Below the pieces are notes generated by a model. It worked only from the letters and a program-made list of their open reading frames with translations, searched no databases and was not told the origin of the DNA. This document shows, in pieces, positions 32,100-43,374 of a stretch of 64,000 nucleotides of DNA. Within the stretch, counting starts at the first letter, position 1. Each line of letters starts with the position of its first letter. Made by a program: the position numbers and the translations under genes. The DNA is from Branchinecta lynchi (taxonomy: Eukaryota > Arthropoda > Branchiopoda > Anostraca > Branchinectidae), in NCBI GenBank assembly GCA_023053575.1, contig JAKZAP010000012.1, positions 9,672,230 to 9,736,229 of the forward strand, written 5' to 3'.

Positions 32100-32796
32100 T
32101 CGTCTTAGAAAGTTGTGTAGAGCCGACTAGGAGCTCGTCTGTTATTGAGTCTAGCGATTGAGCTGAATTACATATTGGGTTCCTGAGACAGAGCTAAGGT
32201 TATAGATTGATGGGGGCGGTTGATTCAAAGTGGCTAACATCATTGCTGGATTGCGTGTTGTGCGGCTGTATGAAATCGCAGAGTATCTGTTCAGAAAGCC
32301 TTTTCGCGAATATTCTGTTTCCAGTCGTTAAAATGTCACGTAGTCGTTTAGACCAAGGCCCAGGGGCAGGCTTGCTAAGGGTGATGATTGATCGCCAAAT
32401 TTGGTTACTTTCACAGCGATTTTCACATCTAAAAGGCCATAAAAATTACCAATTTCCACAAATCACGGAAGTTTTCTCGTGTCTTCGCCGTGATTTCTTC
32501 TTTCGGGGATTTTTTGAAAACCCGTGGTTTGGTTTTGTTTGGCGTGGCAACCTTGCATATGACTGAAGACGTCAGGTATATAGAATAGAGTAAAATAGAA
32601 GAGAATTTTTTTTTTTTCAAAAGCAGCTGTCACAGCGAATTTGACCTTTTCTTCATTTAAAATGATGAATAAGATAACACTCTATAGTCTTGTCACGAAG
32701 GAAAAAAAAAAATCACTAAAAAAGACCAACTATCGGTTATTGTAATCTTCTCAGTTTTTGCTTGGCAAATTAAGAAACAGATAATGGTGTCGTAAG
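32100..32796. other. Unassigned spacer
   Basis: A 119-codon frame at 32207-32566 shows no domain I recognise and ends in Phe/Gly-rich text; I do not call it. Poly-T and poly-A tracts at 32608 and 32701. Confidence 0.3.
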
Positions 32797-33130
32797 CAGA
32801 GGCGGTACTAGCCAAAATGTTTGGGGGGGGGGGGGAGGCATTTACCGACTGGCTAGTAATTTTTACCGACTTTTCCTGCAGAAAAAACGACTGTTTTCAA
32901 CATAAAATTGACATTGTTGAAAAAAATCGACTGATTTTCTGAAAAGTCGACTGATTTTCAGAAAAAACTACTATTTTGACAAAAAATCGATCAATTTTCA
33001 GAAAAAACGACTGTTTTCATGAAAGCAAATCAACTTCAAGCGCCGAATCGGTGTTTTTTTGCCGACTGGCCGACGGCTTTGGGGGGGCGTCCCCCCCCCC
33101 CCCCCCCGCCCCCCTTTCGTGACGCCTCTG
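32797..33130. mobile_element. Family F hAT-like MITE, 8-bp duplication
   Basis: 334 bp, ends CAGAGGCGGTACTAG and TTTCGTGACGCCTCTG. The perfect 8-bp repeat GTCGTAAG flanks it (32789-32796, 33131-33138). CAGWGGCG ends plus 8-bp duplications are the hAT signature. The interior is AAAATCGACTGATTTTCAG repeats and poly-G/poly-C tracts. Non-coding. Confidence 0.75.
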
Positions 33131-33368
33131 GTCGTAAGTTATTTTGATGTTTAATATGATTGAATATATTTGATAAATAATAATTTACACCAAACGTTTG
33201 AGATTAATATTTTTATCTATATCGGGTGGCAAAACGAACATGGATGTTGTTATTTTCTTGTATCGAATAAATAGGTGTTCCCGAACATGGAAATGTGCTA
33301 GGATAAAAGAAGTTGCCAAATATGGAACGCGCGTAAATCGTTGTCTGATTTCGTTGTTCAACATAAAA

Positions 33369-33831
33369 TGTTTTCAACATAAAATTGACATTGTTGAAAA
33401 AAATCGATTGATTTTCTGAAAAGTCGACTGATTTTCAGAAAAAACTACTATTTTGACAAAAAATCGACCAATTTTCAGAAAAAACGACTGTTTTCATGAA
33501 AGCAAATCAACTTCAAGCGCCGAATCGGTGTTTTTTTGCCGACTGGCCGACGGCTTTGGGGGGGGGGGGCGTCCCCCCCCCCGCCCCCCTTTCGTGACGC
33601 CTCTGGTCGTAAGTTATTTTGATGTTTAATATGATTGAATATATTTGATAAATAATAATTTACACCAAACGTTTGAGATTAATATTTCTATCTGTATCGG
33701 GTGGCAAAACGAACATGGATGTTGTTATTTTCTTGTATCGAATAAATAGGTGTTCCCGAACATGGAAATGTGCTAGGATAAAAGAAGTTGCCAAATATGG
33801 AACGCGCGTAAATCGTTGTCTGATTTCGTGC
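33369..33831. repeat. Tandem duplicate of 32892-33355
   Basis: From TGTTTTCAACATAAAATTG to TCTGATTTCGT, this repeats the previous 475 bases almost exactly, including the MITE's right end and its GTCGTAAG flank. The break points lie inside the MITE and in unique sequence, so it is a segmental duplication or an assembly duplication. Confidence 0.7.
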
Positions 33832-34661
33832 AGTTCTTCCGAAATCTTGGAAGAACTGGAAATCTGAGACCGGACCAAACGGATCTTGGGAACTGACGAG
33901 GGGATAGATGACGGAGATATGCAATTAGTAAATTGGTTCGGCTGTTTAGTTGGGCCGGAATTCGGGTAGAACCGGAAATTTGAAACCGTTAAAGATGTTT
34001 ACTCAAACTGATCAACATGAAGATCAGCAGTTGAGAGACAAATACAAACATACAGCCTAGGCAATACCCATTTGAATAGGTTATTTGTTTTTTAATGATT
34101 TTTGTAGCTATGTTATTTCTTATAAGCTTGTTGCATCTTCTGGTAAATTTTAAAAAGCAAGCTAATCAAGCTTCACAACACTATTCCACAAAGAAAAACT
34201 TTTAATAGGCACTTTAAGCCATGGAACTTCTAATGAAATACTAGAACAATAAGGTAAACTGTATCTGCGGCTTGAACTTGGTGACATCTCAAATATATCC
34301 TTTTCTATCAAGAATTGCTGGGAGTTTTTGAATTTCCTGCCACGATATCCCAGCTCCTAAGATTTGGATCGCCGAAATGCCAGAGAGGTAAGACAAGGGA
34401 TAACAAGAAAACGGCAGATTTTCGTTGCGCCTTCTAAAGGAAGTCGGTAATGTTTATTTGTGAAGCATTTAATACAAAGTAAAGCATTAGAAGTGTCCAT
34501 TGTGCTTTAAAGATTTTCCCCAAACTGATCAAAATGGAGATCAGCAGTGGAGAGACAAATGGAAACTCGCAGCCTAGGCAATAGCCAAACTATTGATTAA
34601 GACTGGAGAATCCTCTTGGCTTTATATCTTCATGTATTTTGTAAACTATTGTTCTTTCGTA
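33832..34661. other. Unassigned sequence with a direct repeat
   Basis: CAAACTGATCAACATGAAGA TCAGCAG ... CAGCCTAGGCAATA at 34013-34075 recurs at 34523-34587 with a few changes. No gene. Confidence 0.35.
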
Positions 34662-35576
34662 TTTTTAGGATCCCTAAACGTAAGTGGAGGGATACCTTAG
34701 ATACCTATGACATCGCAAAAGTTGTCCATATGTCCGTCCGTCCGTCTGTCAGCACGATAACTCTCTAAGGGAATGAGATATTTTGATGAAACTTGGTGTG
34801 AGTCAAGGGAAAATTCGAGTTCGTAGATGGGCACGATAGCTGAATATTCTGGGGAGGGGGCGGGGTTTCAAATTAAGGGGCAAAAAAAAAAAATTAAAAG
34901 CTAATGAGATAGTCGAATATGGGGTGAGACGACATGCTGAATACGAATATGAAAATCATTTTCTCGCCGGACAAGTAGTTCAGCCGGAATCCGTCTAAAG
35001 CCGGAAAGTTTGTTAAAAGTAAAAGTTTTATCTGAAGTTGATTAGATATCCGATTTAGGGGTAAGGAGACATGCTGAGTCCGAATATGAAAATGATTTTC
35101 TCGTCGGACAATTAGACCGCCCGGAATCTGGCCAAAACCGGAAAGTTTTTCAAAAGTAAAAGATTGATCTGAAGTTGATTAGAGGTTCGATTTAAAGACA
35201 GTGAAACATGCTGAATCCGAATATGAAAATTATTTTGTCGCCGGACAAGTAGATCGCCCGGAATCCGGCCGTAACCGGAAAATCTGTTAAAAGTAAAAGT
35301 TTTATATGAATTTCATTAGGTGTTCGATTTACGGGTAAGAAGACATGCTGAAATTTTGTATGACAATTATTTTATACCTGGACACATAGTTCGCCACGAA
35401 TCCTGCTGAAATCGGAAAATTTGTTAAAAGTTGAGTTTTATCTGAAGTTGATTAGAGATTTGACAAGGGGTATGGATATACGCTGAATCTGTCTTTGAAC
35501 TTAAATTTCTTGCAAGACAAGTAGTTCGCCCGGAATCCGACTGAAACCGAAAATTTGGCAGAAGTAAGGCAGGAAC
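34662..35576 (-). mobile_element. Family A element, outer copy, first part
   Basis: Starts TTTTTAGGATCCCTAAACG, has GTCCGTCC microsatellite and several older cores, and breaks at GGCAGAAGTAAGGCAGGAAC where a younger copy begins. It resumes at 36998. Confidence 0.65.
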
Positions 35577-36997
35577 TTTTTGGGATCCCAAAACGTAAGT
35601 GGAGGGATACCTATGACATCGCAAAAGTTGTCCGTCTGTCCGTCCGTCTGTCCGTCCGTCTGTAAGCACGATAACTCTCGAAGGGAATGAGATATTTTGA
35701 TGAAACTTGGTGTGAGGGTTCGTTGGGTCGTCGGACCAGTCAAGTTCGTAGATGGGCTTTGTAGCTCTACATTTAGGGGTGGGGGAGGGGATTCAAATTA
35801 AGGGACAAACAAAATATTTTGAAACAGCTAATTTGATAGTCGATTATGGGGTAAGAAGACATGCTGAACACGATGGTGAAATTTATTTTGTCATCGGAAA
35901 AGTAGTTCGCCCGGAATCCGGCCAAAACCGGAAAGTTTGTTGAAAGTAAAAGTTTTATTTGAAGTTGATTAGATATTCGATTTAGGGGTAGGAAGACATG
36001 CTGAAGACGATGGTGAAAATTATTTTCTCGACGGACAAGTATTTCGCCCGGAATCCGGCCCAAACCGGAAAGTTTGTTGAAAGTAAAAGTTTTATTTGAA
36101 ATTGATTAGATGTTCGATTTAGGGGTAGGAATACATGCTGAAGACGATGGTGGAAACTATTTTCTCGACGGACAAGTATTTCGCCCGGAATCCGGCCCAA
36201 ACCGGAAAGTTTGTTGAAAGTAAAAGTTTTATTTGAAGTCGATTAGATGTTCGATTTAGAGGTAGGAAGACATGCTGAAGACGATGGTGAAAACTATTTT
36301 CTCGACGGACAAGTATTTCGACCGGAATCCGGCCCAAACCGGAAAGCTTGTCAAAATTAAAAGTTTTATTTGGAGTTGATTAGATGTTCGATTTAGGGCA
36401 AGAAGACATGCTGAACACTTATGTGAAAACAATTTTCTACCTGGACATGTAGTTCGTCCGGAATCCGTCCAAAACCGGAAATCTGTTGGAAGTCAAAGTT
36501 TTATTTTTAGTTGATTAGATAAGCGATTTAGGGGTAAGAAGAGATGCTGAGTCCCGTAGGACAATCATATTTTACCCAGACATATAGTTCGACCGGAATC
36601 CGGCTGGAATCGGAAAACTTGTTATAAGCTAAGTTTCTATTTGAAGTTGATTAGATGTTCATTACTGGGGAAAGAAGATACCCTGATTTCTTCTTTGAGC
36701 TTTCTTTTTTCGCCGGACAAGTAGTTCTGGAGTTCGGCCGGAACCGGGAAATTGGCAGAAGTGGCAGGAAGTTTTCGTCAAAACAGATATGACTTATAGG
36801 GGTAAACACACATGCTGAATCCAAATCTGAACTTGGTTTTCTCAGGTGATTAGCTATTTGGCCTTAATCTGTTTCTGAATTTTAATTGTAAAAATGTTCA
36901 AGGAGTCTGGGGAAGACTGGATCTGGCTAAGACAAGACCCAGTTGTCTGGATCAGATATTGAATATTTGGGATCCCATCGAAACCTTTGGTCTTGTT
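35577..36997 (-). mobile_element. Family A element, young copy nested in an older one
   Basis: Complete and very similar to 10501-11913: TTTTTGGGATCCCAAAACGT, microsatellite 35635-35660, the same order of cores including four TTTCGMCCGGAATCCGGCCC units, and the end CCTTTGGTCTTGTT. Confidence 0.7.
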
Positions 36998-37154
36998 TTC
37001 AAAGTAGGCATGACGGAGGCTGTAGGGGTAAACTCACATGCTGAATCCATATTTGAACTTCGTCTTCTCAGATGATTACCACCGGGCCTGTACAAGACCC
37101 GATTGTCTGTAAATATTAACTTTTTTGGTATCCCATCGAAACCTTTGGTCTTGT
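36998..37154 (-). mobile_element. Family A element, outer copy, last part
   Basis: Completes 34662-35576: GGGGTAAACTCACATGCTGA, CAGATGATTA, then CCCATCGAAACCTTTGGTCT TGTT. Confidence 0.6.
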
Positions 37155-37489
37155 TTTCCTTGCACTATTTGCTCCGTCTACCTCCTTTTGCTTATTTTGA
37201 CGGGTTAAAAATATAGTTAATCGATCAGTAGAAAAGAATAACAGGTGAGGGCTATGCTGCGTTTCATTTTCTTGGGTGGAAAGTATGGCCGGAATCCGGT
37301 GTAAACAGAAAGTTTATGAATGAATGCATGAGGGTAAAAATAAAATTGTTTTAGTGAAGTAAAGTGGTTCAGGGTAGTTCACCCGAAACTTGGTAAACCA
37401 TAAAACTTTACGAGTGCTCGAGGTGTTGATCAGAATACTCGACTATTTTTTGCTCACATAGTAAGAACGTGCCATGTAGTGCAGCTCTA
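37155..37489. other. Unassigned spacer
   Basis: No gene; a weak family A-like word (GGCCGGAATCCGGTGTAAAC) at about 37288. Confidence 0.3.
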
Positions 37490-37888
37490 AGGCGTATTCT
37501 CGCCGTTCCCCGAGGACTCCACATGAGGAGTCCCCGCGTTTTTATTTGTCCCAGGGACTCACTCCCCGTATTCTCGCGAGTCCCCAGGGACGGGGAATGC
37601 TCCAATTATGATCACCGTCATCAGAAAGGACTCCCTTTCAGATTCGGAGTGGAATCAATTTTTTGCTGGTGTTGGTGCAATGTAAATTTAAATAAAAACA
37701 ATCAGAATAAATAAAACCAAAAATAAAGTGGGTCCAGACTAATTTCGTCAACTGTATTTTATTTTCGAACAAGATCCATTTTCGAAGCATTCCCCGTGTT
37801 CTCGCTATTTCTGTACGCGGAGTCTGCGTAGAGTGACTCCCTCTGTTCTCGCCGTTCCCTTCGATTCCCCGACTGCGAGAATACACCT
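37490..37888 (+). mobile_element. Family D MITE, complete copy with CTA flanks
   Basis: 399 bp with ends AGGCGTATTCTCGCCGTTCC and CTGCGAGAATACACCT. CTA flanks both sides (37487-37489 and 37889-37891), a candidate 3-bp duplication. Use it as the reference for the split copy 15375-17484. Confidence 0.65.
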
Positions 37889-38967
37889 CTAACAGGCAGT
37901 GCTACGGGGAGGTCCTGAAAAAAGAGATGGTTTTAGACCCCAAGAAGGATAAAAAATAAATCTATCAAATTGCTGATTATGAATAATAAAAAAAAAATTA
38001 AATGTTTTCTTTACTGTAAAAAACCCTACTATAACGATGCACTGTAACTGATACTGTAACCCTTACTATAACGATTTACCCTTACTGTAATGATGTGAAA
38101 GAGCAAACAAACTGAGCTGTTTGGTTTCGGAGGGGGGGGGGGGCGTATGTAAATTCAGGATAGCCAATTCATAAATTTGACGGTCTAAAGTTTTCGCAAG
38201 ACATGTATCATCCTTTAAGGTTCATTGCTTCCAAAAAATGCGCTCGAGTTGACGCAACTGCGCTTGCGCACACTTTCATTTTCCATTGCGTCACCGAAGG
38301 TCCCGGCAAGTCTTCAGGCTTTTTACTCTTCAGTCTCAGCTGATTACTGAAAGGAAACGGTCGAAGTGAAGGATCTTGTTGAGGATATAGTTTGTAGGTT
38401 TACGTTCTTTTATTTTGTAATTAAATTATAGGCCAAACCTGGAAAGGGAAGGAAGCTCGCATTTGAAATGGGCCTGTTCGAACGGTTTTGAAGCCGTTTT
38501 CTTAGGTTCGTTACGTAATCCTACATTTGTAGTATTGTAGATATGCTACTGGGCGAAAGAAACTTGGGCGTTACTTGAGGCTTGCGATGGAGCATGGAAA
38601 GATATTTTTAGAATAGGAGTAGTATTTGATATTTTGTATTGTGTTGTATAGTTTTTGTTGTCATGGCCCTCGTGGTTTTTTGGTAATATAGTCGGTTCTC
38701 AGCTCTAACTACGTCCTGAAGAGGAACCTTGCCGCAGAAGACCTAAACAAAATTTAGGTGACTAATCCTCTCTTCAGATCATTTCGAAAGATGTGCAGTT
38801 GCAAGGTAACCCCGCTCTGCACCTACACAGCAGGCCGAGACATGCTATAAGTTGTAATAGTTTAGACGTGATTTATGTTCCATTCTTTTTCGGGGTCTTT
38901 CTAAAATAAGGACATAGATATTGGCTTAAAATTATTTCGAATTGCTAAAAATGACAACATGTCTAAA
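37889..38967. other. Unassigned sequence
   Basis: Diverged short repeats CTGTAACTGATACTGTAACC at 38040-38095 and a poly-G run at 38130. A very decayed family E core (CCTGAAGAGGAACCTTGCC) lies at 38715-38735. No gene recognised. Confidence 0.35.
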
Positions 38968-39140
38968 CTGTATTCAAATATGTATAAACGGATGTGTCAG
39001 CTACAGTCAGTCAGTTTGTTTCTTTCCCCGAAGTTGACCCTGAAGATTGACAGCCCGACGAGGACCCCTTGCCAAGAAGTGCCAAAATATTGCTGCCAAA
39101 GCATCGTAGCTGACATGTCCGTTTTATGCATTATTTGAAT
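38968..39140 (+). repeat. Family E copy with decayed hammerhead core
   Basis: Left CGGATGTGTCAGCTAC and right GTAGCTGACATGTCCG are inverse. The core has changed at key positions (CCGACGA for CTGACGA and AAAA for GAAA), so no ribozyme is expected. Confidence 0.5.
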
Positions 39141-39179
39141 ATTTGTTATCAAATAACTGTTGATTTTTTTTTATTTTTA

Positions 39180-39275
39180 GAATTGATATTTTAAATTGAG
39201 TGTTACTATGGACGAAAACCACCAAATCAGCTTGCCCGTTGTATCTGTTTTCAAAATAGATTGAATTGAATTGAA
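39180..39275 (+). repeat. LINE 3' end with (ATTGA)n tail
   Basis: GCTTGCCCGTTGTATCTG TTTTC ... GATTGAATTGAATTG; same 3' UTR as 2060-2175 and 41945-42002. Confidence 0.5.
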
Positions 39276-39320
39276 CGTTTTGGTCTAGCTTTTTTATGAG
39301 TCGTGAACTGGAAGACCAAA

Positions 39321-39396
39321 TGCTCCTCAGCTGGGATTTGAGCCAGGAACCTCTGGCTTTCGTGGCAAGTTCTCCACCACTGAGCTACCGAGGTGT
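39321..39396 (-). repeat. tRNA-derived repeat (SINE head or tRNA relic)
   Basis: On the minus strand GGTAGCTCAGTGGTGGAGA resembles a pol III A box and GGCTCAAATCC a B box, with a clover-leaf-like anticodon arm (CTTGC/GCCAG around CACGAAA). Position 33 is A where T is expected and the acceptor stem does not close, so it is not a working tRNA. Confidence 0.5.
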
Positions 39397-39565
39397 TTGT
39401 GAACATAGTTTGCAAACCATTACAGTAACCGGGCCACAGGAACAGCGATCCCACCGAGCCACCATCTCTGTATTTCCTAAATCTAGATTTCTAGCCAGTA
39501 TAGAAGATTTGGAAAATAAGTTTTATGTATAAGTTCTGCTTCAACGAACCTGATTTCCATTTATC

Positions 39566-40560
39566 TTAAAGTTTAACTGAAAAGGCAGCTTATTTTTACA
39601 TCCGATATCTGAATATACTGAAATATTTTGCCACATCTGGATTTTTTAATTCTTTTCACCCGTGGCTCTAGCAACAACGGTCAGAGCTTAGTCAGACTTG
39701 GCTCATTTCCTGGCCTTTTGGGTTGCAAAAGTAGAAAAAAGTAGGCAAAAGTAGAAACAAGAACAAGATACAACTAATTGTCAATGTTGTCGTTTTAAAT
39801 TCAGGAAATTAATTAGAGCAAAACAGCCTGTATAACCGTGTTACGACAGACTGTATAATTGTGTTATAGGAACCCTAATTGACCCCTAATTGTAATCTGC
39901 TCATTATCCCCAAGCTGCCACAAAGTCCATCAAATCTCATGTCCCCTAGGGATTTTCAGTTGTTTGTCGAATAGGCGGCTTTTTGAACCCAGTGTGACTA
40001 AGCTCTCAGAGTGTGCGCTGCTTGCGCGACGACCCAAAATTCATCCAGACGCGGAGAATATGAATTTCAACCGAGGCCTTCATTTCCAGGTTCAAAGATG
40101 CTAAGGTGGAAAAAGTTACGCCAGTAGAAAGTAGGAAAATGATGTCAAGATACGTCTTGCAAAAAATCTTTATTTTCTAGTTTTTTGGGAGTTGCTCACT
40201 TTGTAGTCGGCAAATGGAGGTACCACAAATCCAAAAGAAGAATTTTATTTGATGAAACCATCGCCCCACGAGAATAACCATTCACCTCAAATTTCATGTT
40301 CACATCCAAGTTAGATTACTAAATAGTTCCATGTTTTCCATCATTTTGTTCAACCCCTTCCCCTTTTCTGCCGTCCATTCCAATGATTCTTTCAATCAAT
40401 TGCCCTCGTTCACCAACACCCACAACCAACGCCCATCCAGTTGGGATGTGTGGTGACAGTAACAGAATGTCACATAGATTACTATGGATAACGGACAAAC
40501 GAAGAAATGATTTTTTTTTTATCACGTTTTCAGGCCTATTTACGTGAATAAGTGATGTAC
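39566..40560 (+). mobile_element. Family H element upstream of transporter exon 1
   Basis: Starts TTAAAGTTTAACTGAAAAGG. Blocks GCGCTGCTTGCGCGACGACC, ATTCATCCAGACGCGGAGAA (about 40015-40062) and TTTTCAGGCCTATTTACGTG (about 40528) match 60040-60510 in order. It ends about 50 bases before the splice acceptor of exon 1 and so may supply leader sequence. No intact protein; the THAP-like start is decayed. Confidence 0.45.
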
Positions 40561-40625
40561 TAGATTCTCGGAACTCAGACTATCCGGTTAAATTTTCATG
40601 TTATTTCAGGTCTCCAGTCTCAAAA

Positions 40626-40947
40626 ATGTGCCCCCTGTGGCCCCTCCATATCATCCTGCTATACATACTGGCCCTGCTACCCGTCTTCATTGCGGCCGCA
40701 GGTGGTCTGAGTCTTGGGGCCAAAGTTAGACAATTCCAAGTCAGCTACAATTTCACCCCCGAGTCCAAGTTGGTGGAAGAGGAGACTAGCACCATCTACT
40801 TCGAGATTGAGGTGGTGGATGGCGAGGGTGCCCCCCCGCATAAATTTGAGTATGACGCAATAAGTTTGGACCCGAGAATCGCGGAAGTGAGTTCGAACCC
40901 ACCGGTGGTCTTAAGCGACGAGAAAAGTGGGTACTTCAATCTGACTG
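40626..40947 (+). CDS. SLC10-family transporter, first coding exon
   Basis: Encodes residues 1-107 plus one base of codon 108. The ATG at 40626 opens a hydrophobic signal peptide (residues about 9-25, ILLYILALLPVFIAAAG). An extracellular beta-rich domain follows, with N-glycosylation sites at N42 (NFT) and N105 (NLT). Such an ectodomain before the transmembrane part is known from SLC10A3/P3-type and arthropod bile-acid-cotransporter-like proteins. The exon follows an acceptor TTATTTCAG (AG at 40608-40609), so a 5' non-coding exon is likely upstream. It ends CTGACTG|GTAAGA. The open frame runs on past the donor to 41015, but that part is intron. Joined in phase 1 to 45526 it reads FNLT-GRFIGYTQVQV, the expected family junction. 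Exons 45526-45785 and 60754-60928 belong to the same gene, which continues beyond the window; substrate unknown. Confidence 0.8.
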
Positions 40948-41044
40948 GTAAGACTTTTTCAGCGCTTTTATTTGTTTTGTTTATTTATTTGTATCCTTCA
41001 AAATTGGAGAAGTAATACAGTAAGGCAATAGCACTGCAAATACT

Positions 41045-41375
41045 ATGAGAGAGGAGAAAAACATGAATAAGATGAGATCATGTTATTTTAAATATGCAAA
41101 GCACCTGCTCCACTTGTCGAAATTATGTCATAACCGTACATTGACGGAGAAGTTCAGAATTCAAGATGTAAGTGTTACCCTTTTGGATGTTTCCTCATCG
41201 CTTTCAAAAATCATGGACAACATGGCCCAACAAGTGCACGACGTCGTTCACTGCTTCCTGACCGAAGATTGAAAATTAAGTGTCTTTTCCTGTGTGTTTA
41301 TGTGTATTGTTTATTTTATTCATTTACTCCGCCTTTTCAAAATGGCGGGTCATAAATAAATTACTTACTTACTTA
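41045..41375 (+). repeat. Retroposon-like 3' end in intron 1
   Basis: A 75-codon frame (41045-41272, ending QQVHDVVHCFLTED) is followed by ATTTACTCCGCCTTTTCAAA, GGCGGGTCATAAATAAAT and a (TTAC)n tail. The same 3' end occurs at 19988-20030. This suggests a non-LTR element tail, although the peptide matches nothing I know. Confidence 0.4.
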
Positions 41376-41589
41376 CACATAAGATTGAAGAACTGATTCA
41401 AAACTTTCATCTTAAATTCTACAGGTTGTGTGCTGAAAGGGCTTCAAACAACTCTCTTTTTTTTTTTTTTTGGACTAAGAGAACTTGAGATCGACCAGGA
41501 AAGTTCATTAAAATAAAGCAGAAGAAAATAAAGTAAGGGTCAGCAGCTAGCATTATACAAGTGATCCATACCAGTACCCTAGATTTTGT

Positions 41590-42002
41590 ATGAAGTTCGG
41601 TACATCTATAGTCCAAAACCCATTTCACCGTGATATACTCCCCCCTGATTTTCTCCCCTCCCGAATTCGTCTACCTCGTCAAGCTGCCGACCCTGTACCT
41701 CGTTTAGAACCGGTGGTAGCTTTGCGAACAAGGTATGCTCAGAGTTTTGTCCCCTCGTTTGTTCGTTTATGTAATCAGAGCGTTTTTGAATGTTAAGTTT
41801 TAGGTTATTTGTATTTTAATAATTGTAGTCTAGCATGTTATTGACAATATTTATCATAAGACGTCGGTATAAATGTCTCAAAGTTGTATATATTTGTAGA
41901 TTGTTCTGTTATGACGTTATGTTTTGACGTAAAAACAACCCATGGGCTTGTTCGTTATCTGTTTTTTAGATTATATTGAATTGAATTAAATTGAATTGAA
42001 TT
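41590..42002 (+). pseudogene. LINE polymerase C-terminus and 3' UTR
   Basis: The frame 41590-41793 ends in a block RTRYAQSFVPSFVRLCNQS that resembles the C-terminal 'RYxxSFxPxxxRLWN' of LINE polymerases. A 3' UTR with GGCTTGTTCGTTATCTG and an ATTGAATTGAATT tail follows, shared with 2060 and 39180. The 5' part, including the catalytic motifs, is missing. It lies in intron 1 of the transporter. Confidence 0.5.
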
Positions 42003-42734
42003 TATCTGAGAACCATTGACCTGAATATGTCATCCCCTTGATTGAATTGTGGTCATAGGTACTTTAGCCCTCGTTGTCCTTGATAGCTTTTGTGTCCGAG
42101 AATTTGCAAGACCGCCTTATTTTTACCCACTTTTAACTATTCATGTCACCTAACTTTTGAAAATAAACCCATATTTTATTTACTATTCTTCCCCCCTAAT
42201 ATTTGGATATTAATTCTCTGATCATTAATTCTCTCATCTCTCATCTATTCTTTATCTACTCGAATTTGTTTATTTTGGTCTAAGTCGTTATTAAAGGATC
42301 CATGCTAGAAATCATTTTACGGTATTCATTGGTTTTATCTGACCTCAGCCCATTCTCAACAACGTGACTCTTTATTCTACTCTCTAGCTGATATTCGCCC
42401 CTATTCCAGTTCAGCGATTCAAGTGAATTAATTTCTGAAACTCCCGCATTATCTCATTATCAACACTTGTGACAGAGATAGTGAAAACATGGATCCATGA
42501 GGCAGTGAGCAGAACATGGTAACTTTCCATTCTACTCCAGAGACAGTGCAGAACCGCCATTACCGGAGAAGCTGATATGCATATCTTTTATTCACCAACC
42601 TGTTGATCTGTTTTACGATGTCTGTCGCGAGTATTAACAATGAGGCATTGGGGGACTTTCAGAAACTAGTCCGCTTGAAAGCGCTGGGCTGGAATATGGC
42701 TAACTGCAATAGCGGATTCTTGTCGCTATACCGT
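42003..42734. other. Intron 1, unassigned
   Basis: AT-rich intron sequence with no repeat or exon that I can support. Confidence 0.35.
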
Positions 42735-43112
42735 TTACTAGCGGACAGAGCAAAATAACATTAGGGAGTAGTGCCAAGACGTATGCTTTCCATGCTTCGC
42801 AAACAGGCCATACTATTAGCGCCGCCCACTACGCTTGCGGCATTTAAAGCGAGACAAACTTTCAGGATTGCAAATTTCTAGTAAAGCTAAGATGCGATCT
42901 GCACACATCAAGGAACAGTGGAGATTTTATCTTTTTTTGCTGTGTTCAGGATATGAAGTTATTCGAGCCAGCCCTGGTGCACGACTGATTGAGTTTCAGT
43001 AGGGACGTTCACTATCGCTAGTGGTGCTAGTATCGCCGTTGTACGACTATGTGTCACATTTCCAAGTCTTGGCGCCACTCCCTATAGTGTTATTTTGCTC
43101 TGCTAGCGAAAG
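42735..43112. mobile_element. MITE with about 45-bp inverted ends
   Basis: CTAGCGGACAGAGCAAAATA ACATTAGGGAGTAGTGCC at the left is mirrored by GGCGCCACTCCCTATAGTGT TATTTTGCTCTGCTAG at the right. The interior is non-coding. Exact borders and target duplication are unclear. Confidence 0.5.
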
Positions 43113-43374
43113 AAACCAGACTGTGGCCCTTTGGCACGCTAAAACTCAAGGTTGACATCTAGAGCTCGAAGGTGAAGAATAGAAGCATTTTGTAAAGTCT
43201 GAGGACTTTAATACCTTGGCTGTTTTAGATTATGTTCGTCACGTGAGAAAGTACTAACGAATGCGAAATAATTACTAGTCTATGAAGCTCTGGTTTTTCT
43301 CGTCTTGTAGTTCGTGAACTGAATTTCAGTTCCGGAAATGTGAACGATTGTGGGCTTAATATCGAACGGTTAAA

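Noticed and set aside
31942..32130. Conserved peptides with TDGRTDGRTD and FWDPK
   Set aside because: Translation of the (GGAC)n microsatellite and the GGGATCCC end of family A, not a protein.
32207..32566. 119-codon frame
   Set aside because: No recognisable domain or splice context; partly overlaps low-complexity Phe-rich sequence.
40948..41015. Extension of transporter exon 1 to a 129-residue protein
   Set aside because: The family junction and a good GTAAGA donor at 40948 show this part is intron.
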